A stretch of 64,000 bases of DNA from Trogon surrucura. Lineage: Eukaryota; Chordata; Aves; Trogoniformes; Trogonidae. Made by a program: the position numbers and the translations under genes. This document shows, in pieces, positions 10,991-25,300 of this stretch; position 1 is the first letter of the stretch, and each line of letters starts with the position of its first letter. The notes under the pieces were generated by a model, which worked only from the letters and a program-made list of their open reading frames with translations, had not been told where the DNA came from and searched no databases. The stretch is from the NCBI GenBank assembly GCA_020746105.1, contig CM036617.1, positions 142,255,845 to 142,319,844 of the forward strand, written 5' to 3'.

Positions 10991-13900
10991 TTTCTCCATC
11001 CATACCTGATCTAAAGAAATCCTAGATGTCCCTGTACTGTACCCAAATTCAGCTAGCCCTTAAGGATGCAAAGCACCCCACTGATTTGGGACTTAATTCA
11101 GAAATGCTTCTCATGCAGCCATCCCAAAAAACCAAAGCACACTCTCATACAGATTAGCTAATCTGCCTGTGTAACTTCTGATGTTCAAGGAAGGTATTTT
11201 TTCACTATTTCTGACACAAAACTTGCCACAGTGTTTTTCAGCATGTTGGCACAGACAACAGCCCATGAAGCACAAGGATACTGTAAGTTTGTCTAGCTAC
11301 AAAAGTTGAAATGAGCCTTGGACCTAGCAGTAAACTTTTGCAAGCATCTGTAACTGGACCCAAGTGAAGTAGCTGACTGGATCATCGCTGCTGCTTGTCT
11401 TGTCTTAAAGACAAAATTAAGCTTAAAAAGAGAGATATTTTAAAAGCAGTTATTAGTCCCTTCCACTCCTCCCCTGTCAGCAGGAGACCTACTGAGATGC
11501 TGCCCTACCTCTCCCCTGCTGTTTTTGGGCCCATTGTCTCAGATCCAACCAGCCTCTTGTGTGGCTGCTCAAAAAAAAAAAAAATCTCAGGTGGGAGTTA
11601 AGGAAAGCCATCTAAAAATACAATGGTAGGTAAAAAAAAGAAAACAGGTCACTCTTTGAAAATGGCCTCTGCAAGCTCATCCTTAACGATCTTAATTCTC
11701 ACCATTTAACTCATGTTTATGCTTATCACTAAAATCTGTACTTAACATTTTGTGTGCATCTTAACCGCAGTCAATCCGCTTCCCATTGCAGCAGCCACCA
11801 CAGAATCTCCACCTCAAAACACTCAGCTGAAGCAGAAGCAAAAAGGGAAAAAAAGATCTTCATTCATATGATGCTAAAGTATTTCTCTAGGGGCTACACT
11901 ATGAGAGATAGAACACTAGGCCAGTCTCTACCACTCTCTTTTTCATGATGCTGTGCTTCCCAACTGGTACAGATATTTTTTGGGTTTGTTTGTTTGTTTT
12001 AAACTATCATGTTACTATGTTGAAACCTGTATCATAAAACCGTGTAACAGCGCTATTGGATGAATCCCTAGCGTGGTTAGAAAAGCATCCTGGAAAAAGA
12101 CACATTATCTCATGGTCATTTCCACCACCACATTAAAATCCAGTTATTCTATGAAAGAAAACATGCAGACGTGCTTCACAAGAACTGCAGACCCAATAGA
12201 CCACCACTATTTCTGCTGTATCTGCAACTGCCCAAGGATACAGGAAAGGCAAATCTTGCTGGGAGAGGTGACATCTTTTATGAGACCAGTTAATATGGAG
12301 TGATAAGAAGAGGGAGGGCACGAACTCCAGACTGCACAAGCCCTTCCTCACACACACGGATGTGAAACTGAACCAAGCTGTAACACAAAAACAAAAGCCA
12401 AGACTTCTAAAACATGTCCACATCCAGTCTGTCCCTCCTCCCAAACAGGAAAAGAAGTAGTCCAAAGCACATCCCGAAGTATGTCATAAATTACCGAATG
12501 AATCATATTCCTCATGGAAACTGCCTGGCTGAAGGCACACCACTGAAAATACATGATAAAAGACAGAAAGAAACCTAACAGATACCCTCAAATAAGAATA
12601 ATGCCCCTCTCTCCAAGTTCTTGGGGTTAATATCAAAACATGAAAAGTCTGGAGTCATCACAGAGCTACTAGATTTGTGCTACATTTTTCCCATAAGCAA
12701 AGTTTTCTCTGGATTGTCAAGTTGTTTATTATTATTAACCCAAACTTGACCTAGATTTAGCTTTATATTCGCTGCTTTTGTTTCAATTTTAAGAGGAGTA
12801 TGTGTTCCTGAAACCTTGTGCATCCTCCCCAAACTAATCAGTTTAAACAGAAAAAAAATGCCTCTCTTCATAAAATTATCTTATGTCTGAAAAAAAGTTC
12901 ATATTTTCTGGAAAAAAACAAACAACAAAACCAAAAAAAAGCACACAAAAATCCCATATAAAAATGATAGTTTCCTTAAGAGTATTTTTCAGGTTACTGA
13001 AAAACTTGGACCATTTCCAGCTACAACTAAAAATATGCTGCATTAATCAAATCTTAGAACTGCAAGTTTCTTCCTATAATGTTACAAGGAGGCAATAACT
13101 TGTCTCTTATTATTTTAATAAAATAATTTAACCAATTTTCTTTTCCTGCAGTTCCAAGTTGACTTAAAGGTATCAGTGACAAAGATAACAGGTGAGATTA
13201 GACCCCTTTGCCTTTACGAAGTCATGACAGTGATAGATGCATTTGATGCGTTTATAACCTGGGAGGGGAGTTGTTTGGTGTTTTTTTTAATTTTATTTGG
13301 ATTGCAAAGAAATGGTAGCTAGCTAGTTTGCCACCTAGAGTGGTGTATGCTGTTAAGCTCTCCACAGGAATTCTGAGTGGCATGAAAAGACTGATCCTGG
13401 TGGTTTAAGCAACAGAGTACGAAGTGTCACGGCAAAAAAAAACAAACATACCTGAGAGAACGCTGAAAGCATTTCAGTGCAAACTAAGGCAAGAAATCTT
13501 TCCCAGAAAGACTTCAATCCTGACTGCAATTTCCCTCTCTGACAGGATTACAGCACAGGTCAAAATGTGCAGGAAAAGAGTTGAAGGTAACCACAGAAGC
13601 AGAGGTCACCAGGAAAGAAGAGAAGGAGCAGTACTCCCCTCCCACCCCCTCCAGCCTTCCTCCTCTGCAGCCACACCACCAGCCTCAAACTGGGGCACTA
13701 AGTGCCATGAGCACACGCTTCCAAAATCAAATAATCTATAACTGGGCAAAGCCAAGCACAAATCCAAGTAATTTTTTTAGAACATGTAAATTTTAATTTA
13801 GCTTAGACCGCCTTGGAACAGGCAAAATAATAATGAAAAAAAAAAACCCCAACATCACAACCTATGACTTCTATATAAACCAAACGTACCTAGCCTACCT

Positions 13901-16010
13901 GTAGCTACAATGCCTATCCAGGACTAAAACACTTCTTGTTCTCGCCATCAGCTTACAGCATAGTTTTGCCAAGGTTCAGCTTTCTGGCACCCTACTGAAA
14001 ACAACCACATAATACCTTCTTGAGAACTAGCTTTAGGTTTGGTAGGGAGACCACCTGGCATCAAAGGTATGCCTATTGGCATGCCTAAAGCCATATGCCT
14101 GAATTTTAGTCAAAAAGCAAGCAGCTGCAGGGATTTACTTTTTCTTATGTGTTTGGCAGCTAAATTCTCCCGATACTTCATGCATGCTTCAGTGCAGGGA
14201 CAGTATGCAGAGGAGATGCTTAAATATAAGACTCACAAGCTAGCTCTGAACCACACCACCAACCTGGTACTCAAATACGCCTTGATAAAGGACAATTTAT
14301 TTGTGCAGACTCACCCCATGGCATGGTTACAGAGTTTTCCATACCCAGGCTAAATACTTTTTCCATGGAACTCCACAGCATAGGGCAAGTGGACCAGGCT
14401 GAGCACCTCAAGCTGCGCCACCGCCACCCTAATCTACAGTTGTTGCCATGTTGCCATTACAGCACTGAACATCAGAGAAAGCAGGTGATCTCTTAAGCCT
14501 GTGTTACTACTTCTGCTCAGACACACAGACAGCCCACAGAATGGAAAATCATCTCACCACCAGCCCACAGAAGTTGCTGCAGGCAGCAGGGGAGGTCTGT
14601 ATAACAGAATTGAACGAAAAGTACATTGGAATAATTGAAGGAGATGAAAAACACACTAGTACCCCAAAACAATGAAACCAGCCACAAAACCTACAGCTGA
14701 TACACCTTTGGCTTTAAACAAAGCATGCACTGGTTGGACAGGAAATGAGGATTTGTCCATGAAGAATTACTTTTCCACTGCTACAAATGGAAGGTGTCTG
14801 CTGCCTGGGTGTCAAGATCTAAAGCCCTGTGGCACAGTTCAAAGCGCACCACCGCCCCTTGTGCTAGACTGCCATAGTTTTTTTGTGCATTTAAGGTAAA
14901 ACTCAGGTTAATAATTCCTTTCAGCACAAGCCTGTAGAGTCAAGTATGAGAAAGCACCAGCCTGACGATTGCTCACCCTGTCTCAGCACAGCATTCTTAC
15001 TCTTACGCAGCAGGATAGGGATGTTCCTTACCATAAGCACCTTCCTTGGGGCAGTACTCGCTCAATCAAGGAGTAATTATTTAACCACGATCCCATCTGC
15101 TTTGCATTCCCATTAAAGAAAACTCTTATGGAAAAAGGTAAGAGCTTGGCTATGAGTCCTTGGCCCAAGTATCCTCTTACCAGTGCTGTGCTGCTTGCCA
15201 GGTCATCACTGTTTGTACTTCAGAAGTTTGCAGCAGACAGACGGTGTCAAATCCAAGGAACTTTGCCATTAAAAGGAAAACTTTAAGCTTAACAGTAGGA
15301 TGTGCTCTCCATGCTTTGTTAATCATGTCAAACTATACTGTACAGACAATTACAATTAATAAAAGTATTCTTAACAACAACTTTAGAGACATGATTTCTC
15401 TGCCTCAGGTAGACTGGAATGAGGAAAACAGCAGCGAAAAAGATTTCTCTTGCTCTACTTTAGTCCCTCATAAATGCAAGAAGGAGTCCCAAGGGAAACT
15501 GCCCCAGTACAGACAGCAACATAAGTGGTACAGATCTATCCAGGAAAATCAGCTTCTCTTTCTGACTACCCATGGGAAATACCTTTACTACCAGCAACTG
15601 AGCTTGTAACCACAAAAAAAAGCATGATCTTGTTCTGCATTAGCTATCTAAAAGCATTTGAGGTGTTTCTTCCTAAAAGAGCAAACAGAAAAAGCTCACC
15701 AGCTCCAGGAAGAACATCTGAAAAAACTCCACTTGTGCTGTCACCACTCAGATCTGTGCAATAAGATGGTCCACTCCTTCACTGCATTTTGCACTTACTG
15801 CTGCATATAACTCCCATGACGTAAAGTAGTGACTCCCAGACAGACCGCTGAATAGCCTTTTGTTTGTTTAAGGCTCTGAAGATGTCATCTTGTGCATGCC
15901 AACTGCATCATCTAGGTAAGCATCTTCTAGTACATGTCTATTTTGACAAAAACAGTCATATCCAAAATTCCTTTGGTGAAAAACCAACATCAAGTCAATT
16001 ATTTAAAAAA
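10991..16010. other. AT-rich non-coding stretch
   Basis: No gene is recognised. The strand shows A/C bias and scattered A runs. A 149-codon open frame (15,160-15,609, +) has no recognisable domain or supporting splice signals and is treated as chance. The first copy of a small local duplication lies at 15,855-15,904. Confidence 0.6.
15855..15904 (+). repeat. Local direct duplication, copy A (about 50 bp)
   Basis: The segment TGAAGATGTCATCTTGTGCA at 15,877-15,896 recurs at 17,953-17,972. The match runs 28 bases with one mismatch. The preceding TTTTGTTTG...AAGGCT is also shared, after a small gap. Copy B is about 2.08 kb downstream. Confidence 0.6.
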
Positions 16011-16688
16011 GGTACCTGGGGGTTCTCGTGGACAGCAGGATGACCATGAGCCAGCAATGTGCCCTCATGGCCAAGAAGGCCAATGGCATCCTGGGGTGTA
16101 TTAGAAGGGGAGTAGCAAGTAGGTCGAGAGAGGTCCTCCTGCCCCTCTACTCTGCCCTGGTGAGGCCACATCTGGAATATTGTGTCCAGTTCTGGGCCCC
16201 TCAGCTCAAGAGGGACAGGGAACTGCTAGAGAGAGTCCAGCGCAGAGCCACAGAGACGATAAAGGGAGTGGAACATCTCCCTTATGAGGAAAGGCTGAAG
16301 GAGCTGGGTCTCTTTAGCTTGGAGAAGAGGAGGCTGAGGGGTGACCTCATTAATGTTTATAAATACGTCAAGGGGGAGTGTCAGGAGGACGGAGCCAGGC
16401 TCTTTTCAGCGACGTGCAATGACAGGACAAGGGGCAGTGGATACAAGGTGGAACATAGGAGGTTCCACAAAAACATGAGGAAAAGCTTTTTCACTGTGAG
16501 GGTGACAGAGCACTGGAACAGGCTGCCCAGAGAGGTTGTGGAGTCTCCTTCTTTAGAGATATTCAAAACCCGCCTGGACGCGTTCCTGTGCAACCTACTG
16601 TAGGTGATCCTGCTCTGGCAGGAGGGCTGGACTAGACGATCTTTTGAGGTCCCTTCCAACCCCGAACATTCGGTGATTCTGTGATTTA
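16011..16688 (+). mobile_element. CR1 LINE, 3' part with an open reverse-transcriptase C-terminus
   Basis: This is the longest CR1 in the window. It is 5'-truncated inside ORF2 and complete to the 3' end. An uninterrupted frame runs from the truncation to a stop at 16,601-16,603 (191 residues from the GTG at 16,028). It shows the conserved tail of non-LTR reverse-transcriptase proteins: [20 protein letters not shown], then [36 protein letters not shown] and [20 protein letters not shown]. The catalytic RT core and endonuclease are absent, so it cannot move itself. After the stop come the CTGCTCTGGCAG tail and ATTCTGTG-type 8-bp units. The intact frame marks it as the youngest copy here. Confidence 0.97.
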
Positions 16689-17926
16689 CTGACTTAGAAT
16701 TCACATTTCTTTTCAGCAATAAATGATCACAGAGGATCAAACTAGCTAAGAACCTAAATATGGGTACCTCCTTTTAGTATTTTTAAGGCACGATCAAAAT
16801 CCCCCTGGGACTTTACACAGACTGTCTAGCCATCCAACAAGGCTAAATGCAATTCCCATGGCACTCCACCCATCCTTTGCTCTTTTCAGACATTTAAATG
16901 CATTCAGGTTTATCCATGAGAAAGCTTTTCTAAAGCACAACTTGCACGGCTGAATCCAACAATTAGATTCTCAATAGTTTCAGAGAAAGACAAACTTGCA
17001 AAATCCAACTCCAGGCTACTGATGCCCTTGAGTGGGGATGCTGGTGTTGCATCCACCATGGCAGAAGCTTTCAGAACTTTTACAAAGAGAGCAGCCAACA
17101 TGTAAAGAGCCTGGAGGTAATAATGCCACCACGTTTACTGAGATAGGCATCTTCCAACTGTCTCACAACAATTAAAAAACCTTAAAGTTAAATAATTATG
17201 AAGGAGAAGAGCAACTCTGGGCCACCTTTTATGCTTCACAGATTTTAACTAAACCATGAAGAACAAGAGATTAAGCCTTCTGAAAGGTCTAGTAATTTTG
17301 TTACTATATTTATATTATTATTGTAATCAATTGTGTTTTGATTTTAATTTCTGAATGCAGGAGAGTTACTTAACCCATTACTAAATTGTTTGAGGTTGAC
17401 AGCCACGCTCAGAGACAAATGAATTTGTGGAATCCTATTCAAACAACTCAGTGAAACCCCTACACACTAGCACCTGATGGGCCTTTTAGAGACACAGTCA
17501 GATCTGAAAATTCAATCAGAAAACTTGCAGATTTGTTGTAGCTTTGAGTTTCCTTAAAAAACAAAACAAAACAAAATCCCCAAAAGACACCCCACACCAC
17601 CCTGAAAGCAAATCTCAACACACACGTGTGCACTACTTCACTAAGTTCACAGAGAACACAGTAACAACAGTCATCAAAGGGATGTGTCCTGCTGGAGCGA
17701 AAACAAGCTTACATGAACTGTTTTGGGGAGTGTCAGGAACCATTACATGTAAACCCATCACTCTGATACCTCATCTCGTCTTAGATTGCTGCCTCAAAAT
17801 TTAGCTCTGTTAAAACCTCCAAAGCAAACCCAATTGTACGCTATGAATACAAGCGCTGCTTGTAACATCATCTCAAGAAAAAAAGTAGAAAGATGGGAAT
17901 TAACACCCGAGGATACAGAAGAAAGG

Positions 17927-17980
17927 TGGTTTTGTTTGCTCAAGGCTTATTTTGAAGATGTCATCTTGTGCATGACAACT
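17927..17980 (+). repeat. Local direct duplication, copy B
   Basis: This is the partner of 15,855-15,904, offset 2,076 bp in the matching core, with 27 of 28 core bases identical. The upstream homology TTTTGTTTG...AAGGCT is separated from the core by about four extra bases compared with copy A. Confidence 0.6.
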
Positions 17981-20637
17981 ATTGGCAGTCATCTCAAAAA
18001 TAAACTCTTGCTGTTAACAAAAGTAACTAAAAAGACAGGCAACTTACGTTGCATTTTCTTCTGGATTTTGACCACTACCCATTGCAACAAAACCGTGACA
18101 GAAAGAAAACACAATTAAGTGACGTCCAATCTAGATAAATGCATCGCTACCTAATAGTTTCACCTACAAATCAAGTCACTGCATGTTTAAATGATTTCTA
18201 GTACCCTCCTGAAGGAATTCAAAAATCTCCTACAGCCAAGAGGTTTCCCTTTTTGCGCTCCCCTTTCCCATTGACTTACTTCATCTCATGACAGATTTCT
18301 CTCTAGACTTCCACATCAAAGCTAGAGCTGCATCCTGTCCATTTTTCCACTTGGTACGAAGACAATTTAAACAACATAGATGAATAACGGAATGCTCACC
18401 CAGGCACACAATCTCATTTTGCTAGTGGCAGAGTAGCACCCCCTTTGGCCTCGACTACGCTGCTCACACCTATGCAGGACACTGCAGCAAATGTAATTTT
18501 TTCAGACTTGTTCCTTTGATCAGATACATCTTTATTTTCTTCTTAAGCCATAAGATAGAACACAAGACCTTCACCTCTCTCCACTCCTTTCACACACTGC
18601 CTCAAAACCACTACTTCGCCACAATGTCTGCAAGAACTATGGCATCAGTACTAAGACTATTATGTTGACCAGGATTGCCCATGACCACCACCCTTCTCTG
18701 CCTCTGAGACCACCAAACGCAGGAGAGACGACGGTCTGTGACTGGCTGCCTGGGTTCTGCAATAAATTTCTGCATTACTGAAGGGAAGGGATACTCTAAA
18801 AAAAGTAAAAATAAACTGGTTTTAGATGCCAAAGCAAACAAGATTAGTGCTCCATAAAGAAAATAACCGAGTTATTTACCACTTTGGAGTTCTACCAAGT
18901 ATTTGATACAACTAAGCTACAGCCGAGGGTTTTAGTATAGTTTCATTACAACTTGATTTTGAGTAATAGGGTCTCCAGACAGCACTGTTTTTTGCAGAAG
19001 AAAAGATGCAATCTCCAATACCTTTTCTCTACTTCTGGAGTAACACTTCTTAATCATTCCATTTCACAACAGTGATTTAAAAAAAAATTTAAAAAAAAGA
19101 AGAACCAAGTATTTTGATAACAAGTTCTCCCGTCTTAGCATTTCACAATAATTTTATGCTTGCAAAGATGTCATGTCATTCCGGGCAGAGTGTATTTCAA
19201 AATGGAAACCTTTCAGGAAGGAATTTAGAGAATCACGCTCGCTAAATGAAGACGGATGATACAGCAGCAGAGAACGCACTCTATCATCAGTGTAGTCTTC
19301 TTTCCTTCTTTAGTTGGTAAAATGGCGTTACATTTGAAGTCACCTGAGGCACCCTGCATATGAGAAACCATAAGTTGCCATGAAGACTGATGAGGAAGAA
19401 CATTTTCCTAGGGGAAAATAAAAACATACAACCTCCCAAAAGAGTCTCTATGCAGCTGTGGGGAGGAGAGGAGGAACAAGAGGAAGGTGGAAGAAATCAC
19501 TACGAATCTGGTGTCTTTAATTCAGGAAAACATCACAGCTCTTGCAATTCACACAAACAATGAGTCACACAGTTACTGTGGAAAAGGGAGAAGAGTCAAG
19601 CTAATTCTGTTTAGAAAAGGAAGTAAGGGGAATACCATAGCAAACACAAGAGGAATTTAATTCGATGAAGAAGAATCCATATTTCAACTTAGCCTCTGAA
19701 GCACAGCAGGACATGCCAAAAGACATTTTTCATCCCGCATTTCTTTACCTGGAAATAAAAACCTAAGCTTTTCCCCCACTCCTCAGTAGAGTGATCTTAG
19801 TGTTACGTCGCAAAGCCAGTTTACTGTTTGCATTAGCTCACCGCTAAATGGCAGTGGCCATTGTACAACCAATTTCACCACGCTTATGGAATGAATCCCT
19901 CCAAAACTAGTGCCACACCATTACATTTCAGCAATGGTGATTAAGACACCGCCGGTCCAAAAGATTCTCAGTTCAAGAAGAGAGAGGAAATGAAAAGCTG
20001 TGTGTTTAGCTCCCAGCTGAGTCTGAAAGTTGCGGAAGGTATACATACCACTTCACAAGGAAAGGGAACAGGAAGCCAGGAAAGAAAAGAGTCATTATGT
20101 TCAAATGGTAACATTTTCGTGAGGTTACACAGGCCAAATGAGCATATCCCAGAAAAATGCGAATCCAAGCCTGGGTAAAGAAACAGAAAGCAGAGTAAGT
20201 GACAGAAAAAAAGAAAAAAAAAAAAAAGCTGTAGAAGAGCGAAGAGCATCAGGTCGGAGAATGTATCAAAACAATAAAAGTAAAAGCTGGTGCATAAAAA
20301 TGGAAGGGTGCAATTAAATTTGATTCTAGCAACTAGACAATAACAGCTGAGAAAGCAAAACTAGGTATCTTTGCAAGAGCCTCTCCCACACAGGATGCTG
20401 GCAGAAGATAAGTTTGAGATGGACTAAGATGATCTACTGTCAGGACTGGCACATCAAAAGAAGAGAAGGAAAAATAAATTGATTAACTAACAGTATGTCA
20501 TCAAAATTTATGAGGGAATTAAGGAATGTAAAGGCTAAGCAGAAACCAGAAATGTGCAATGTTCATTAAAGCAACTTATTCCAGCACAGGTACAAAGTGT
20601 TTGTAAAACATACTATAGGTGAGAGGGGAAAAAAAAT

Positions 20638-20661
20638 AGTAAGTAAGTAAATAAATAAATA
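20638..20661. repeat. (TAAG)n(TAAA)n microsatellite
   Basis: Tandem TAAG units grade into TAAA units. Confidence 0.85.
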
Positions 20662-22335
20662 GAAATCAGTGAACTTCAGTACTAGAAACACTTATTTAAC
20701 ACTAACCACACAAAACCTCTGGCAGACCTGATGACAGGCATAAAGGCACATATGGTAAGAAAGGAAGGAGGACACAAAACCACCTTTCTCCATCTGACCC
20801 AAACCCACCATTAAATTTGCCCATGTGTCTTTGAGCAAGTCAACTCAATTGTTTAAATGAACTTTATGTAGACCTGCTAGAAACTCCATTTGGTAGTCTG
20901 TAACAAAAAGTTCCAAACATTCCAAATTTTAAAATAAACTTAATTCTTACAACCATATGCGCAGAGTCATTCCCCAACACTTGAGGAGATGGAAAAAACC
21001 CAAGATGAGTAGTAGAGGAAAAAAAACAAACACAGAAATTAATGCCTCTATGGATAGAAGAATATTGGATGAAGTTATTAGAAATAAAACACTTTTTAGG
21101 TTAATTCTTTAGTTTTGCACCTGGCTGAAGAGCAGAGCTGTGTCAACAGACGGGTGACTTCAGTTGACTTGTCTGCACAAACCCACATGCAAATTTGGTG
21201 CAAAAACTCAGCCTGCATGGTTCTAAACTAAAAAAAAAAGTCTCTTTCCTGAATGACGAAAGCCCTCAGCTGACAAAGTGCCACCAGTAACCTTGATGCG
21301 CTGTAGGGACAGCAGTTTCATCAGTAGTATCCTCTGGATTCCTCCCTGCCCTGGGCAGGATCTTCTGCACCACCACCACCATCTCCTCTTCCAGGGTGGT
21401 GCCGATGCACTGCAGCAACGCCAGCAGCCCCGCAGAGACCGGAGCTCTGCAGAGCTCCAGCTGAAGCAGCAGAACCCTTTTATTCTAGGCAGGACCCCAA
21501 GCAGCATACTATTACACAAAGTAAACGCAAAGGACATTCAAAGAACCCAAACAGTTCTGAAAGCGGAAGCATACCAAAAAAACCCAAAAATACAGTGGTA
21601 AAATTAAAAAGAAGTCAGAAGCAGTCCCTGAAGAGGAATGGAAGTACTAAATCACGTTGTAGGCTTAATCAACACCTCCCCCAAAGCAGCGTGCAGAGAT
21701 GACACGAACAATTAACAACTGAGGAAAACATTCCCTATGACAACTCTGAAGACACTGGTACCATTTGAATTAAAATGAGGAGAAAAGTAAAAAAAAAAAA
21801 GTAAAAAAAATTAGACAGGGTAAAAAATTAGACATTACTAACCATTCACTCCCAGCACAGAAAAGAGATTTTTCATTTTACCGAATAAATATGATATAAA
21901 ATCAATGCTTACAAGTTTTTAGTAGAAAGGGATGAGGCTTTAATTTCAATTTCTTTTGAAAGACCAAGTAAAAATCAGAAATCACAAGCATATTCAGACA
22001 GATACACCACAAGCTACTGAATGCACAAAATTTATCTGCCTGCTTCACATAGCTAGAGCCACTAAACTGATACTAAGTGCTCTGCAAAGAAGATGTATCT
22101 AGATCTTCTCAATTTATCATACCCAGAAATAGCCTAAGAAGACTTATCTACAAGGCTATTTTGCTTCACTAGCTAATTAATTACTTTTCTTACCATATAA
22201 ACCATCAAGACATAACTTTGAATGAAAGCTTTATAAGACAGAAACTGCTTTGGATAGAGTACGAGTGTCTATCTACATACGTGCCTGCTCACCTATGTAT
22301 TGATACAGAGTTTGTATGTGGGTGTAGTATAGAAA

Positions 22336-22354
22336 AACACACACACATATATAT
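22336..22354. repeat. (AC)n(AT)n compound microsatellite
   Basis: A run of AC dinucleotides passes directly into AT dinucleotides. Confidence 0.85.
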
Positions 22355-25300
22355 CTGTCTGCCATCGTTTTAAAGAAAAACAGCAACCTGACAGGACTCA
22401 AGTTCTAAACTTGTCACGCGGCAAACAAGCAACAGCTTCCAATGGAGCACAAAGATCTTGGAGCTCTGGGAAGCTGAGCCAAGTCAACGCAATCCTAATG
22501 CACAGCAGCAAACGAACAACAACCAGTTTTTTAGCTTGAATCAACAGTTCCAGCCTTAGTTTCCAGTGGGTAAATCTATGTTATGAATATACATCTTTCT
22601 GCCTCTGCATAAGACAGGCTTGGAAAGGAACTTCTCTGAGTTCCAACAGTTCCGTTCAGATTGCCATGGGCTGCAACAGGTTCAACTGCACTGCAAGACA
22701 CAGGTTACTCCAAATCAAGACTTGGCTCATGGGCCAAGCACATGGGAAAACCAGGGCAAAAGACAGGTCTCTGGAACAAGAGGAAACTCTCTTGCTGGAG
22801 CGCACTTGGCTACTAAACCACAAAATCCATTCCTACCCCCTCAACAGGCAGACACGTGAAGAGAGGGTAGAGCCCGTCATACCTTCAGCTGCTCCAAAAA
22901 CTGCTGTTTCAGAACTCTGCACACTCGCAACCAACCGACAGCACATCCTGAAAGGGCTTCAGTCCACGGCAAGCTAAAACAAGGGCTACCAGAGAGCAAC
23001 CATGTCCCTTATGCCTGCTCACATGCTAATTCAGTGAGCTGACTCAAAGAGCTAAATCAGTCACAAACTAGCTGTACAAACAAGTTAAATAAACAAACAT
23101 ATAAATAAACCGCATCCAAACAATTCTCAGCCGTTTCTGGCTCCCAGCTCCAGCTCACTGTGGGATCCCGAGAACCATTAGAAGACTGAGTTTGCAATCA
23201 CAGTGACTGGGAAGACAAGGAAAGAATCACAGTAACCACATCTGGCGTTACCTGCCATACAAACGCACTTCACATTACACTGACTTGAGAGCACTCCACC
23301 AGCTTCACATGATCCACGCTAATGTTCTCCCATTTCACTTTTACTGCTACTGAACACATTTCTTTTGGAAAACAAGAGTAATAGCAAGCTGCGCAGGACA
23401 CAGAAGAGCGGACAGGAGAGTCTACAGAGTATTTTACTCCTAAAGTTTGTCTGTGTGTCAAAAAGATGGGTAATTTGAGGTCTGGCATGGAGTGAATGAC
23501 CACTTAGAGCCTACGGAGCAAACAGTATGACAGATTTCTGGTTTGCTTCAAACAAAACACAAACAGGTTAGCTCAAACAGCAGAACAGACTACTTGTGAG
23601 TTCATTCTCTGAGTTGGCCTCAAGTGAAGTACGAGCAGTCAGAAAAACTGCTCTAAGCAGCAGACTCAGGGCAGCAGCTACCGAGAGAGGGAGTGTGTCA
23701 GGCAGCTGGACTCGGTAACCTTTGCGACTAGCACAGCTGGAAAAAGATGCTTCGTCAATAGCCTCTAATCTACTGTTCTTCTGCTTTGTGTATTTAGGTT
23801 AAAGCTCCTTGTGGCACCAGCTAGTTGTACTTAAAAAGCACTCACACTAACAGCAGTATATAACACAACCCAAAAATACTAGAAGACAAAGAGTAGGGGT
23901 TGGGGAAGCTGGTACCTTTGTACTTCCAATGCACTTAGATGACATTAGCCTCTTGAACGGGACATATTCTAGAAACAAACTCAAAATTCGCCAACTTTTA
24001 TTTTAAAAGAAAAAGATAAAAGCTTATCTTTCATCTAGAATAACTACATACATACCCAATTTTAAAAAAGGAAACAATAAACTACTAACAGCACGAAGAA
24101 AAACAGCAGCTCAGAAGAGAAGTGTTTAGACAGGTCATTTTCCCTGCTCCTTCCCACCCTCTCAGTTGCACCGTAAGACACGTCTTTACGTGGATGGACT
24201 GCTATTTGAAGCTTAAGTCTTTGAACTCTGCAAATCTCCAACATGAAGATACGGTCTACAGTGCAATATTCTGAAATCAACTCATTCTTAAATATTTACA
24301 AATGCCTAGCAATAAAGACCAAATACACAAACCCACGCAGTTTTATTCTCTCAACAGCCACCATATATTCTAATCCAGCATTTGTAGTTTTTAATATGTA
24401 TCCTCAGTTACATTAGTTATGAGCCAAAACGCAACCTGAGAAAGACAAAATGCACAACTCAGTAGTGTTTGACAATCTTCAGAACGTATTTTCTAGATGC
24501 ACAGACAGTATGAAATCACTGCAAGGTACACTTTTCCCTGTGCTTCCTACAATTTGTCATTAGATTTCATTTAGACAGCATGTCAAATGGCTTTCCCTCA
24601 TACACACAGAAAATAACTCTTATTTGCTCCTAGATAAGAGGAGCAGATAACTTCGCATTACTAGCCAAGGTGAAATGATCCTATCCTGTTGTTACATCAG
24701 AACTACATTTTCTGTGATTTAAAAGGTTCATTTTCACATGCGATTAATGCAGATCATCCTTCTTGCTTTTCAAAAATATTTTTCATCTGTTGACTCTACT
24801 TTCTTCTTTTTCCCCTTTACTTAGCCCACGCAGCCATATTTCCCAACATCAGATCAATATCTCTTCTTTTCCATTATTCTCTGTTCCTTCTCTCTCCAGT
24901 TCTGTTCCTTTCATGCATCTCCCTTTCCTAACATTTTCACAATGACAGTTGTTGACCCTAATATTACACAACTTTTGATACTGGACATACTGTTTGAAAC
25001 TTCACTTCCAGAAAGCGATAACCCTGAATATTTTTCCACTGTAGTGCAAATTAACCACATTTTGAGTAAAAGCAGAAGGATCACAGGTCTGCCCACAGAC
25101 GTGAGAAGGTAACACTGCCCTTCAAGTTAACAATTTAAATGTAAATAAGAGCAAATTCTGCAGAATTATGAATTTAAGGAAGCCTATTTTACTGCTGCTG
25201 AAGCTGAAAGATATGGTTACATGCTGGCATGGTTCTACATGAAATATGTTGTTATATGTTCCTTAATGACTTTACCATCAACGTGTCCCAAAGCTGCTGA

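Noticed and set aside
15160-15609. 149-codon plus-strand open frame
   Set aside because: No recognisable domain, no supporting splice or promoter signal, and on the strand opposite to the inferred transcription. Likely chance.
16381-16740. 119-codon minus-strand frame over the 16-kb CR1
   Set aside because: Shadow of the CR1 ORF2 frame on the opposite strand.
18048-18074. 27-nt minus-strand micro-exon with a GTAAGT donor
   Set aside because: Too short to judge; all three frames are trivially open. No independent support.
18880-18916. 37-nt minus-strand exon candidate with GTAAAT donor
   Set aside because: Coding-like residues, but the donor is weak and the exon tiny.
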